Shown: one piece after another, positions 23,119 to 32,870 of the stretch | Layout: the number at the start of each line of letters is the position of its first letter | How positions within the stretch are numbered: the stretch's first letter is position 1 | Origin: an uncultured Shewanella sp. | GTDB taxonomy: Bacteria > Pseudomonadota > Gammaproteobacteria > Enterobacterales > Shewanellaceae | DNA: 64,000 bases | Assembly: GCF_947497935.1 (NCBI RefSeq) | Contig: NZ_CANMIO010000019.1 | Span: 25,261-89,260, forward strand | Direction: 5' to 3' | Translations under genes and position numbers: made by a program | The notes under the pieces: model-generated | Told to the model about the DNA's origin: nothing | Databases searched by the model: none | What the model saw: the letters and a program-made list of their open reading frames with translations, nothing else

Positions 23119-26100
23119 TTATTTTTGCTCCAATAAAGTTTGTGCAATAAGTGGCTCGACTTGTTGTGGCTTGTCGCTACTGCGATAAAATAAGCAGTAA
23201 AATGCTGGCATAATAAATAGTGATAAGGCAGTTGCTGCGGCAAGTCCGCCGATAATGGTAGCGGCCATCTGGTCAAATAAACGGTCACTTAGCAGCGGGA
23301 TCATCCCCAGCGCTGTCGTTAACGCCCCCATCGAGATAGCCATGGTGCGGTTAAGCGTCGCCACTATCACCGCTTCTCGCATAGGCATATTTTTAGCGCG
23401 CTCTAGCTCAATCTGATCCATTAACACTATGCCGTTTTTAATGATCATCCCCATCAAGGTGATGGCGCCAATGAGTGCCATAAATCCAAAGGGCTTACCG
23501 AGCAGTAGTAGCGTCCAGATCACCCCTATAGTGGCCAATGGTAACGTAATAAGAATGATAGCGGGTTGCTTAAAACCGTTAAACATAGCGACCATTATTA
23601 CCACCATCATCAATAAGGCCTTGGGTAGCTGGTTTAAGGTATCGTTTATGGCACGGTTTTCATCGTAGTACTCTCCGCCCCACTCAAACGAGTAACCCGC
23701 AGGTAAGCTTATCGCTTCGATTTGATCTTTTATTTGGTTGCGAACCTGAGCCGGTGTTGCATCGAATACATCCGCTTGAGCCGTAATGGTTGGCACCCTA
23801 TCACGACGCCATATCATGCTCTGCTCAGATTGGAGTTCAAAACCATCGACAACCTGACCGAGTGGCACACTGTGTAAGCCGAGTAACGACCGTACAGTTA
23901 AGGTTTCTAATTGGCCAAGATCGCTATTATGGCTTCTCACTCTAATTGGGATGAGTTGATCGCCTTGATTCAGTGTTCCTAAAGGCACCCCTTCGGCGGC
24001 CCGCTTGATTGCCAAAGAAATATCGGTACGGTTGACTCCCGCAAGACGCGCTTTCTCTTGATTTATCAGCGGTGTAATAACTTTGCTCCGTTGACGCCAA
24101 TCATCTCTAACATACCTAGCATTAGGATGCTGCTTCATGATAGCTTGCGCCTGCTCTGACAGAGCTTGTAGCACCTTAGGATCGCTACCGGTAAAGCGTG
24201 CTTCAACGCTAAACTTGTCTTTAGTCGCCAGTTTTAGGGAGCGAAAACGCGGCTCAGCATTAGGGAACTCCCGTGCCAACCATAGATCTCCCCGCTGACT
24301 CAACGCTTTAATGCCGTCGTAATTTTTTACGTTTATGACAATCTGGCCATAGCTTGAATCATAGGGCTCAGGTTCCACTGTGACCGAAAAACGGGGGGCA
24401 CTGGCACCGACATAACTCGAAACAGAAGAGACTTCCGCTTGCTGTAAAAGCCAGCCTTCTATTTTTTTCATGTCAGTTGAGGTTTGCTCGATTTTAGCCC
24501 CGCTTGGTAACCAGTAATCTAGGAATACCATTGCCCTATCTGAGCTTGGAATAAAATTGATGGCAACATATGGCACAGCCATAGCCGTGATCAGTAATAA
24601 GGGAATGACTGAGCCGATAGCCTTACGTGGATTCATCACAGTCCATTTAATCGCTGCCTGATAGCGACTGACTTTTTGTTCGGCTTGTTGTTTGTTTTTA
24701 GACGGTTTGCACCATAACCAGCACAACAGAGGCGTTAAGGTCACCGCCACCAGCCAGGAGAACAGCAGTGAAGAACAGATAATCAGGAACACTGAGCTTG
24801 AGAACTCACCCGCATCGGTTTTTGAAAACAGTACAGGTGTGGAGCCCATAATAGCAATCACAGTTGCTGCAAGCAGTGGTTTTGAGGTTTCTTTAACCGC
24901 ATCGATAGCCGCTTTAGTGCGCTCTATGCCCTTATTAAGCTTAACGATGATGAGATCTGTAATCACGATAGCATTATCAACCAACATGCCCAACGCTAGC
25001 ACAAAGGTACCCAGAGATACCCGCTGCAGATCGACCCCAGCAATGTACATGTAGATCAATGTCAGTAAAATGGTAAATAGCAGACTACTACCGACAATTG
25101 TTGCACTCTTAAAGCCCATAAAGATAAGCAGTACGACAAAGACAATCAGCACACTTTCTAGCAGGTTAGTGACAAAATCTGCTATCGATTTATTCACTTC
25201 ATCCGGTTGAAAGGCTATGGTGCCAATTTCAATACCCACGGGAAGAGTCTGTTGGTAATCTTGGATAATTTGTGTCAGCTCTTCTCCTAGGCTAACGACA
25301 TTGATACCGTTTACAGGACTCACTGCTAAGGTAACACCGGGCATACCATTGAAACGACTCATGCTGCTAGCGGGTGTTTGATAGCCCAAATTTATCTCAG
25401 CGATATCACCGAGACGAATTAAGCCTGTACTGTAGTCTCCTGCCCCGCCTTTAATGGTCAGATCGTTAATATCTTGTACGCTCTTAAACGCACTACTTTG
25501 ATTAATCCGGATCCGCTCGGCGCCCACAGGGAAACTACCACTGTCGTAGGTGAGATTTTGAGTGGCCAACTGATTGATAACTTGCGCCGAAGAGATCCCA
25601 TATTGGGCTAATCGCTCATCAGGCAGGTCGATATAGATAGCTTGTTGCTGCACACCATGCAGTTCAATTTTTTTGATGCCATCGATAGTCTTAAGGCGCC
25701 TTTGTAACTCTTTCGCGTATTGGCGTAATGCCTCAGGGTCAGCATCTTTACCATATACGCTAAAGAGCATGCCATAGACCTCAGAAAACTCATCTTGAAC
25801 GATACTAAGCTGAGCCGTTGCCGGTAGAGACAACTTTACATCGTTCATTTTTCGCCTTAGTAGGTCCCACTCCTGAGGAAGATCTTCAGAGTTAGTCGAC
25901 TCCTTAAGATCAATAAAAATCATGGAGCTACCTGGACGCGAAAGCGAACGCAACTTCCACATGGAGCCCATCTCTTGCAACTTAGTCTCTATCTTATCTG
26001 TCACCTGTTGCTCCACTTCATGGGCGGAGGCACCGGGATAGAGAGTAACAACGACAGCGCTCTTAACCGTAAAGCTGGGGTCTTCAAGCTTACCGAGTTC

Positions 26101-26193
26101 AAAATAGGAAATGAGCCCAACGATGACGCATAACACGCTAAAGAACAGCACAAATACTCGCTGTTTAATGGCAAATTCAGCTAAATTCATCAT
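23119..26193 (-). CDS. RND efflux pump inner-membrane permease
   Basis: An AcrB-like proton antiporter of 1024 aa: first membrane helix RVFVLFFSVLCVIVGL, the large periplasmic loops, TM4 with LGMLVDNAIVITD and TM10 with LMGMIIKNGIVLMD. The TM10 Lys is present. Of the usual Asp pair in TM4 only the first is kept; the second is Asn (VDN), a form found in one branch of the family. The substrate cannot be predicted. It lies between the adaptor gene (5 bases upstream) and the channel gene (1 base downstream), giving a compact three-gene pump operon. Confidence 0.95.
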   Translation of the reverse strand: MMNLAEFAIKQRVFVLFFSVLCVIVGLISYFELGKLEDPSFTVKSAVVVTLYPGASAHEVEQQVTDKIETKLQEMGSMWKLRSLSRPGSSMIFIDLKESTNSEDLPQEWDLLRRKMNDVKLSLPATAQLSIVQDEFSEVYGMLFSVYGKDADPEALRQYAKELQRRLKTIDGIKKIELHGVQQQAIYIDLPDERLAQYGISSAQVINQLATQNLTYDSGSFPVGAERIRINQSSAFKSVQDINDLTIKGGAGDYSTGLIRLGDIAEINLGYQTPASSMSRFNGMPGVTLAVSPVNGINVVSLGEELTQIIQDYQQTLPVGIEIGTIAFQPDEVNKSIADFVTNLLESVLIVFVVLLIFMGFKSATIVGSSLLFTILLTLIYMYIAGVDLQRVSLGTFVLALGMLVDNAIVITDLIIVKLNKGIERTKAAIDAVKETSKPLLAATVIAIMGSTPVLFSKTDAGEFSSSVFLIICSSLLFSWLVAVTLTPLLCWLWCKPSKNKQQAEQKVSRYQAAIKWTVMNPRKAIGSVIPLLLITAMAVPYVAINFIPSSDRAMVFLDYWLPSGAKIEQTSTDMKKIEGWLLQQAEVSSVSSYVGASAPRFSVTVEPEPYDSSYGQIVINVKNYDGIKALSQRGDLWLAREFPNAEPRFRSLKLATKDKFSVEARFTGSDPKVLQALSEQAQAIMKQHPNARYVRDDWRQRSKVITPLINQEKARLAGVNRTDISLAIKRAAEGVPLGTLNQGDQLIPIRVRSHNSDLGQLETLTVRSLLGLHSVPLGQVVDGFELQSEQSMIWRRDRVPTITAQADVFDATPAQVRNQIKDQIEAISLPAGYSFEWGGEYYDENRAINDTLNQLPKALLMMVVIMVAMFNGFKQPAIILITLPLATIGVIWTLLLLGKPFGFMALIGAITLMGMIIKNGIVLMDQIELERAKNMPMREAVIVATLNRTMAISMGALTTALGMIPLLSDRLFDQMAATIIGGLAAATALSLFIMPAFYCLFYRSSDKPQQVEPLIAQTLLEQK

Positions 26194-26198
26194 GACTC

Positions 26199-27362
26199 CT
26201 AGTAATCCATCGTTTTAACAAGAGACGTATCAAGAGTTTGTGCAATCACTTGATCTGGCTTTAAGTAGTCGACACCTGTGATGACTAACTTATCCCCTTC
26301 ATCAAGATCGCCCTCGACGCAAACCTTTGATTTTTGCATCGCTTTTACTTTCACTTTTTTTGCTACGATACGTTGCTGCTCTAGGGTATAAACTTGAGCA
26401 TTATTGGCTGTAGCAAACTCATCATCTTGAGCATTGACTAAAGCGCTGTAAGGGATACAGTACTGCTCTGTCGTCCTTTTCATATCGACAGAAACTGTAA
26501 CCGACTTACCCGGCATAACTGCTTGATTAATTTGGTCTATGGTGTATTGAACTGTGTAGGTCTGCTTGATGGGATCGGCAAGGGTATTCATTTCACTGAA
26601 CGATGCAGTCAGTGGTTTATCGTTACCGAACCAGCTCACAGATGCTGACTGCTGACCATTGATGGAAGCCATCAAGTTTTCAGGCACTTCTATCACGGCC
26701 TTTAACTGTGCAGGCTGATGAATGGAAAACAGTGAGATCCCAGGGGATGTTTGCTCGAAAGTTTCTTGAGATTGTGACGCGATCACGCCTTCAAAAGGTG
26801 CTTTAAGCTCGGTATAGGACAACGCATCTTGCGCTTTTGTCAGGTGCTGAGTCACCACTTCAACCATGGCGAGGCTACGCTTATAACCGCTTGTAGCTCT
26901 GTCTAAATTAACTTGAGATATCGCATCGTCGGCTATCGCTTGTTTTACTCGGGCTAATTCTACGCTGGCTAGCTGATGTGAGGCCTTTGCTTCGGCGAGT
27001 CGGGCTTCAAGTTCAACGACTGTGACGCGGTAATCGTGGGGATCGAGTCTTGCTAATACTTGTCCCTTGGCAACCTTGTCTCCAGTCTTAACCAAGATAC
27101 TATCAATGGTACCAGACACTCTAAACGCTAGACGTGCACTCTGGCTTGATTCTAATACGCCAGAAAATTGTTTAAAATTGACTTCGGAATTTGCGCCCAA
27201 AAGCATGATCTGAACAGGACGCTTTGCGATAGAAGACTGTAATTGCTCCTGTATGTTCCCCTGTGTTTCAGTCTGTGCAGGCACTTCACTGCAACCAGTG
27301 AGTATAAGAAAAGATAAAGAAGTGACGCCAACATTGGCAATTGTTTTACTAGAAAACGACAT
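26199..27362 (-). CDS. RND efflux periplasmic adaptor (membrane fusion) lipoprotein
   Basis: The adaptor linking permease and channel, 387 aa. An N-terminal lipoprotein signal ends in SFLILTGCSEV. It has the barrel-sandwich motif FRVSGTIDSILVKTGDKVAKGQVLARLDP, a helical hairpin (about 105-170, rich in Ala, Glu and Leu) and the second half of the lipoyl domain TELKAPFEGVIAS. First gene of the pump operon; a LysR regulator lies 93 bases upstream on the same strand. Confidence 0.93.
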   Translation of the reverse strand: MSFSSKTIANVGVTSLSFLILTGCSEVPAQTETQGNIQEQLQSSIAKRPVQIMLLGANSEVNFKQFSGVLESSQSARLAFRVSGTIDSILVKTGDKVAKGQVLARLDPHDYRVTVVELEARLAEAKASHQLASVELARVKQAIADDAISQVNLDRATSGYKRSLAMVEVVTQHLTKAQDALSYTELKAPFEGVIASQSQETFEQTSPGISLFSIHQPAQLKAVIEVPENLMASINGQQSASVSWFGNDKPLTASFSEMNTLADPIKQTYTVQYTIDQINQAVMPGKSVTVSVDMKRTTEQYCIPYSALVNAQDDEFATANNAQVYTLEQQRIVAKKVKVKAMQKSKVCVEGDLDEGDKLVITGVDYLKPDQVIAQTLDTSLVKTMDY

Positions 27363-27455
27363 TACACGCTCCCAAATGAGTTAATACGGGAGAGTGTAAG
27401 TGTTTAGCCTAGTTAGATAATCTGCGCTAACTGCATATAACTGTCACGAAAATCA

Positions 27456-28343
27456 TTACAATGAGACAAATTCAGGTATTTCTTGTATTAAAAAATCAAT
27501 CAAAAGCCGTGTCGGTAAACTCATGCCCTTTCTATCGGGATAAATAAGCCACACATCTTCTTTCTTTGATTCATATTCAGGTAAAACACGTACGAGTTCC
27601 CCTGACTCAAGGGCTGAAATAACATACATTTGTGGTAAACAGCCTATCCCTTGCCCACCAACTATGGCACGGCGAACAAACCCCATGTGGTTACAATTAA
27701 GGCGCCCATTGACCTTGACACTATCTGAAATGAAGTCCCAATGATCATCTAAGGTACCGTTAGACCATCGATAACAAATGGTTTCATGCTCAGTTAGGTC
27801 CTTTAGAGTGAGAGGCTCACCGTATTTTGCTATGTAGTGAGGACTGGCATACATTCCACGGCCAAGACTTAACAGCCGCCTAGCGATAAACCCTGAATCT
27901 TGAATTTGGCCAGCGTGTACAACAAAGTCTAAGCCCTGGCTGTAAATATCATTGACATAGTTATTGGTAAAACGCAGATCAAGATCAATATTAGGATAGA
28001 GCTGTTGGAATTTTGCGAGCGTGGGTTGCAGTACCTCCTCACTTTCCGGTAGAAAACCAAGCTTTACTTTACCTATGGCTTTTTCACTAACATCGAGTAA
28101 TTTATTCTTTGCTTGCTCAAAGCCTTCCAGTAGTTCGACGAGATCATGATAGTAAGCCTCACCATGCTGGGTTAAACGTAGTTGACGTGTTGTTCTAAAA
28201 AACAGCTGAGCATTGAGCGACTTCTCAAGCTCGCCTATTCGCCTGCTAACGTTAGCACGAGGCAGATCTAAAGCCGTAGCCGCTGCGGTAAAACTGCCGA
28301 GATTGACCACAATTGTAAAAAGTTTCAGATCTTCTATACGCAT
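27456..28343 (-). CDS. LysR-family transcriptional regulator
   Basis: A 295-aa regulator. The N-terminal winged helix reads MRIEDLKLFTIVVNLGSFTAAA and PRANVSRRIGELEKSL; the effector-binding domain follows (KVKLGFLPES ... FVVHAGQIQDSGFIARRL). It belongs to the branch close to AaeR/DsdC-like activators with a typical C-terminal DFLIQEIPEF. It is immediately upstream of the RND operon and on the same strand, so it may control it; being co-directional rather than divergent weakens that inference. Confidence 0.9.
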   Translation of the reverse strand: MRIEDLKLFTIVVNLGSFTAAATALDLPRANVSRRIGELEKSLNAQLFFRTTRQLRLTQHGEAYYHDLVELLEGFEQAKNKLLDVSEKAIGKVKLGFLPESEEVLQPTLAKFQQLYPNIDLDLRFTNNYVNDIYSQGLDFVVHAGQIQDSGFIARRLLSLGRGMYASPHYIAKYGEPLTLKDLTEHETICYRWSNGTLDDHWDFISDSVKVNGRLNCNHMGFVRRAIVGGQGIGCLPQMYVISALESGELVRVLPEYESKKEDVWLIYPDRKGMSLPTRLLIDFLIQEIPEFVSL

Positions 28344-28748
28344 TGAACGGCCTCTAACACCATTATAGGGGGCTAAAAAGTATCACTCTGGGTGCCCCCT
28401 GAATGACCCAAGTACTAAAGGCAAAAACTGTAGCGCTTTTTATCTTACGATCATAGCGGTAGTGCAATGATTGATGCACTGTGCACAAATTTAAAACATA
28501 TGCCGTTAAAAATTAGAAAATCGCGTACCAGAAAGAAGTCATAAGCAAACTTAGAGCCAGTGTGAGATAAACGTTTACGGATTAACGATAGTCTAAATAC
28601 CAACATACTTTTTAATGCATAGCCATGACTAGCGGCCACGCCACTCCCCAAGCGTCCAACATCAGCCTTGGGGATTTCGACCATTCTACTATGGTAAAAC
28701 CCTTACGCTCATGTACACTCATAACATACTGACTTGTAGGATAAGTTC
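28344..28748. other. Intergenic region between the LysR gene and patZ
   Basis: About 405 bases between two divergent genes; it must contain promoters for both. One minus-strand open frame (28451-28684, 77 codons) has no family resemblance or ribosome site and is not called. I could not assign promoter boxes with confidence. AGGA lies 10 bases before the patZ ATG. Confidence 0.45.
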
Positions 28749-31445
28749 ATGAGCCAACGCACCCTTCATACCCTCTTCAAACCTAAATCAGTTGCCATTA
28801 TTGGCGCCTCAAATCAACCCAAGCGAGCGGGTAATGTGTTGATGAAAAACCTGCTTTCCGGTGGGTTTTCAGGGCCTATCATGCCGGTGACGCCAAAATA
28901 TGAAGCCGTGATGGGGGTTTTAGCTTATCCCAACATTCAAGCCCTGCCACTTATCCCTGATCTAGCCATTATCTGCACCACCGCCAGTAGCGTCCCCGCT
29001 ATCATCGAAACCTTAGCGCAATTTGGCTGTAAGGTTGCAATCGTTATGGCTTCCGGTATGGCCGATGAGCTTGACGAGGAAGGTGTCAGCCTGTTAAGTC
29101 AGATGCAGCAATTTGCTGATAGATATGGCATGCGGATCTTAGGCCCCAATAGTTTGGGGATGATTTTGCCCAACATTGGTTTGAACGCTAGCCTTGCTCA
29201 CACCAGTGCCCTGCCAGGTAAAATCGCATTCGTGTCGCAGTCAGCAGCTATCTGCACCACAGTATTGGACTGGGCAAATAACAAAGGCATTGGCTTCTCC
29301 TCCTTTATCTCCCTTGGTGATGCTAACGATATTAACTTTGATGAGCTTTTGGATTATTTAGGTCGAGACTCCAAAACTGATGCCATTTTGCTCTACATCG
29401 ACTCGATTAATGAAAAGCGTCACTTCCTGTCTGCGGCGCGTGCGGCGTCACGTAATAAGCCTATCTTGGTGATTAAATCTGGCCGAAGTATTGAGGGTGG
29501 TAATGCCGCTCAGCTACACACTGGCGGTGTGTCTGGTAACGATGCAGTTTATGAAGCCGCCTTCAGGCGTGCGGGTATGTTGAGGGTTAACGATCTTATC
29601 GAGCTCTTTGCCGCAGTGGAAACCTTAGCGCATTCAAGGCCTTTGCAAGGCGAGCGGCTTGGGATTATCAGTAATGGTGGTGGCCCTGCAGTTTTGGCAT
29701 TGGATGAGCTTATTTTGGGCGGAGGCAAGTTACCGCCGCTGTCCCCCGAAATCTATCAGCGCCTTAATGCATTATTACCTAGAAGTTGGTCTAGGCAGAA
29801 CCCCGTTGATATCGGCGGTGACTCAGACGCAAACCGTTATGCAAAGTCCCTTGAGATCTTAATGGACAGTGACGATCTCGATGCGATTTTAATCTTGCAC
29901 TCGCCTTCGGCGTTGGGTGAAAGCGTAGGGGTCGCCGAAGCCATTGCTGAAACTATTGCCAAGCACCCAAATCGGCACAAAATCAATATCCTTACTAACT
30001 GGAGCGGCGAAGACTCAGCCTATGAGGCCCGAAAACATTTCTCAAAGTCTCGCATTCCGACCTATCGCACACCAGAAGGGGCAGTTGGTGCATTTATGCA
30101 CATGGTTGAGTACCGCCGTAATCAAAAACTACTGCAAGAAGTCCCCCAGTCTATTCCTGATAACATTCCTGCCGATTCCGCGTTAGCGCGTGAAAAGTTA
30201 CAGCAGGCGTTAGCGCAAGGTAAAACGGTTTTAGAAACCCATGAATCACGTGCGATTTTAAGTGCCTATGGACTTAATACTATTGATACCTGGTTTGCGA
30301 CAACGGCAGAGCAAGCCGTAGAGTTTGCCAAGCTTGCTGGTTACCCTATCGCGTTAAAGCTGCAGTCTCCTGATATTCACTACAAGTCTGATATACAAGG
30401 TGTAATGCTTAATTTAACGTCTGACTTAGAAGTTGAACATGCCGCGAATGCCATGATAGAAAGAGTGATGTCTGTTAATCCTGATGCTCGGATTGAGGGG
30501 TTAATCGTTCAGAAAATGGCGCTCACCGCGGGTGCGCAGGAGATCAGAGTCGCGGTTGCCAATGATCCTGTGTTTGGCCCGGCAATTTTGCTAGGTGAAG
30601 GTGGATCCGAATGGGAACCCACAAAAGATGCTGTCGTTGCCCTGCCCCCACTTAATATGACGCTAGCGCGTTATATGGTGATCCAAGCACTAAAAACTCA
30701 AAAACTCAGAGATAGGCATTTGCCACTTGGATTAAATATGCATGCCCTATGTGTCATGCTGACCCAGATCTCACACTTAATTATTGACTGCCCAGAAATC
30801 GCCACTCTCGACCTTAACCCGGTGCTGTGCGCAGGCGAGCAGATCACCTTACTCGATGTCAATATTGGTCTGCACCAAGAGCCCGTTGATAACGCCTCAA
30901 GGTTAGCAATCTCACCTTACCCGAAAGAACTCGAGGAGATGGTGACCCTTAAGAATGGTAACAAGGTCATGCTAAGGCCGATTTTGCCTGAAGATGAGCC
31001 TAAGCATCTGGCCTTTGACAACTCCCTTTCAGATGAAGATAGATACAAGCGCTATTTTGGGGTTCGCTCTAAGATGACCCATGAAGAAATGGCGGTGTTA
31101 ACTCAAATTGATTACGCCCGGGAGATGGCCTTTATCGCAACCGCATTGGGAGAAGATGGTGAGGAAACCACTTTAGGTGCTATTCGAGCCTCAATTGATC
31201 CCGATAATACTGAGGCTGAATTTGCGATGGCTGTTCGCAGTAATTACCAGGGCCAAGGTTTAGGCAAGCTGTTACTGGAGAAATTAGTTCGTTATTACAA
31301 GGAAAACGACACCTTAGTGCTCACCGGCTTTACCATGTTTGAAAATCGCAACATGGCAAGCTTAGCAAAGCGTTTAGGCTTTAGTGTCACCTTCGACATG
31401 GAAGAGCGCTTAATTAACATGCATATGGACTTAAAGGGTGACTAA
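28749..31445 (+). CDS. PatZ-like protein lysine acetyltransferase (acyl-CoA synthetase-GNAT)
   Basis: Large (898 aa) fusion that acetylates lysines of metabolic enzymes such as acetyl-CoA synthetase. From the N-terminus: a CoA-binding Rossmann domain (KPKSVAIIGASNQPKRAG), succinyl-CoA-ligase-like domains (LAFVSQSAA-type segment KIAFVSQSAAICTTVLDWA), an ATP-grasp-like domain (about 490-710, ending LDLNPVLC), then the GNAT domain (about 735-890) with NYQGQGLGKLLLEKL as acetyl-CoA site. The order and length match E. coli PatZ/YfiQ and Salmonella Pat. Monocistronic, ending at a shared terminator. Confidence 0.93.
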   Translation: MSQRTLHTLFKPKSVAIIGASNQPKRAGNVLMKNLLSGGFSGPIMPVTPKYEAVMGVLAYPNIQALPLIPDLAIICTTASSVPAIIETLAQFGCKVAIVMASGMADELDEEGVSLLSQMQQFADRYGMRILGPNSLGMILPNIGLNASLAHTSALPGKIAFVSQSAAICTTVLDWANNKGIGFSSFISLGDANDINFDELLDYLGRDSKTDAILLYIDSINEKRHFLSAARAASRNKPILVIKSGRSIEGGNAAQLHTGGVSGNDAVYEAAFRRAGMLRVNDLIELFAAVETLAHSRPLQGERLGIISNGGGPAVLALDELILGGGKLPPLSPEIYQRLNALLPRSWSRQNPVDIGGDSDANRYAKSLEILMDSDDLDAILILHSPSALGESVGVAEAIAETIAKHPNRHKINILTNWSGEDSAYEARKHFSKSRIPTYRTPEGAVGAFMHMVEYRRNQKLLQEVPQSIPDNIPADSALAREKLQQALAQGKTVLETHESRAILSAYGLNTIDTWFATTAEQAVEFAKLAGYPIALKLQSPDIHYKSDIQGVMLNLTSDLEVEHAANAMIERVMSVNPDARIEGLIVQKMALTAGAQEIRVAVANDPVFGPAILLGEGGSEWEPTKDAVVALPPLNMTLARYMVIQALKTQKLRDRHLPLGLNMHALCVMLTQISHLIIDCPEIATLDLNPVLCAGEQITLLDVNIGLHQEPVDNASRLAISPYPKELEEMVTLKNGNKVMLRPILPEDEPKHLAFDNSLSDEDRYKRYFGVRSKMTHEEMAVLTQIDYAREMAFIATALGEDGEETTLGAIRASIDPDNTEAEFAMAVRSNYQGQGLGKLLLEKLVRYYKENDTLVLTGFTMFENRNMASLAKRLGFSVTFDMEERLINMHMDLKGD

Positions 31446-31463
31446 GCTCTTTTAAGCGGAATG

Positions 31464-31498
31464 AAAGCCATTAAGATCTATACTTAATGGCTTTTATT
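31464..31498. terminator. Bidirectional terminator between patZ and the GGDEF gene
   Basis: A 12-bp stem AAAGCCATTAAG / CTTAATGGCTTT with a 7-base loop and flanking T-rich sequence lies between convergent genes. Confidence 0.85.
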
Positions 31499-31551
31499 TT
31501 GAAATGAGTGTTGAAATGAGTACTCAACACAGTGAACCAACTTCCCCTTAA

Positions 31552-32604
31552 CTATAACGGTGTTTCGGTAACCCTTTCACCAATAACACAGTTACGCCCT
31601 GAAGACTTGGCCCGATATAAGGCCTCATCGGCGCGAATAAAGTAGCTGTCTTTATCATCGCTCGCCTTAAGTGAGGCCACGCCCACCGAGACAGTCACAT
31701 TCCCAAGGGGTAACTTCTTCTCTTTACCTATGGTTAAATTACGACCGGCAATCTTACTACGGATATTCTCGGCAACTTTATGAGCATCTTGATGTGAAGT
31801 ATTTGGAAGCAAGATAACAAATTCCTCGCCGCCGTAACGAGCCACGAAATCATCCCCCTTCACGGCATTTTTAAGTGCCTGAGCCACATAAGAGAGCACC
31901 TTGTCACCAATTAAATGCCCATGAATATCATTGAATTTCTTAAAGTAATCTATATCGACGACCAACAAGCTACTTTCAAAATTAGAATGGTTAAAGTTAT
32001 CGATGTGGCTTATCAATTCTTGATCAAATGCTCGGCGATTATTGAGTGATGTCAGTTGATCTGTCATCACCACAGAACGAAGCTCTACCATCTCAGTTTT
32101 TAGCGCGTCGACCTCTTCACTCATGCTAGTGAGGCTCTTGTCCATCTCACTATTCGCATTAATGATCTCATCGAGCTCAGAGGTGATGCCGTCGACTAAA
32201 TCCTGTAATACAGCAGGTTCTGGATCGCCCTTAAGAGCCGAATCAAATTCCGTTAGCGACTCAGAAAAGCGTGATGTCCCCTTGCTCATACTCGCTATCT
32301 TAGCCAACAAGCTATTGATAAGCTGATGAGTTTCTATTTGGACATTTTCGATGACTTCCGGTGAGTGTACCTGGATATAGGTCTTATACAGATCTTCACT
32401 CATGGTTGGAGTAAAGGCTAGGTTGTTGGCTAACAAACCATCTATCGCACGCTTAAGATCGAGATTAACCCCCTTATAGTATTCATACCAAACGGCATAA
32501 TTTTCAGGGGTGACAGGAATATTTAATTCTGACATTTTTGGTACAGCATGACGCAGTATTTTTGCCGACAACTCTGTTTCAGACAAATGTTGTGCCATAT
32601 CCAT
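31552..32604 (-). CDS. Diguanylate cyclase (GGDEF)
   Basis: A 350-aa cytoplasmic protein. The C-terminal cyclase domain (about 185-345) shows DQLTSLNNRRAFD, the metal Asp in VVDIDYFKKFND, and YGGEEFVILLP, an active-type GGEEF. There is no upstream RxxD inhibitory site (the equivalent before the motif is DDFVARYGGEEF), so product inhibition is not obvious. The N-terminal 180 residues are helical with a coiled coil (MDKSLTSMSEEVDALKTEM) and no membrane segment. GAGAGG lies about 10 bases before the ATG. Makes cyclic di-GMP; the input signal is unknown. Confidence 0.92.
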   Translation of the reverse strand: MDMAQHLSETELSAKILRHAVPKMSELNIPVTPENYAVWYEYYKGVNLDLKRAIDGLLANNLAFTPTMSEDLYKTYIQVHSPEVIENVQIETHQLINSLLAKIASMSKGTSRFSESLTEFDSALKGDPEPAVLQDLVDGITSELDEIINANSEMDKSLTSMSEEVDALKTEMVELRSVVMTDQLTSLNNRRAFDQELISHIDNFNHSNFESSLLVVDIDYFKKFNDIHGHLIGDKVLSYVAQALKNAVKGDDFVARYGGEEFVILLPNTSHQDAHKVAENIRSKIAGRNLTIGKEKKLPLGNVTVSVGVASLKASDDKDSYFIRADEALYRAKSSGRNCVIGERVTETPL

Positions 32605-32697
32605 AAATTGAAGCCTCTCGATCGATATCCATAACTATCAATACATTAAACAAAAAAAGGAGTCTTGCCACCCCTTTTTAAATAATTTTATTGATTA

Positions 32698-32861
32698 ATA
32701 CCAATCAGTATAAGCAGTTGATCTACTCAGAACGTTTTTTGGCAACTAATTCAAGGCAAATAACTGAAAGAATGGTTATTCCCTTGTGAAGCTATTTAAC
32801 GCAGAAGTAGGCAGCCAAAAACGCTCCTGAATGGCGACCAAATCTTTCTACTGATTGGTAT
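32698..32861. repeat. MITE-like element, copy 1 (ATACCAATCAGT ends, deleted form)
   Basis: About 164 bases bounded by ATACCAATCAGTATAA and, inverted, CTACTGATTGGTAT. Its left two-thirds match the reverse complement of the element at 60412-60725, including shared blocks such as GGTTATTCCCTT and CGCAGAAGTAGGCAGCC. The right part is missing, so it is an internally deleted copy. It ends 10 bases from the eptA-like stop codon. No coding capacity. Confidence 0.85.
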
Positions 32862-32870
32862 AAGGAGTAT

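Noticed and set aside
28451..28684. Minus-strand frame of 77 codons upstream of patZ
   Set aside because: No family resemblance or ribosome site; it lies in a divergent promoter region.
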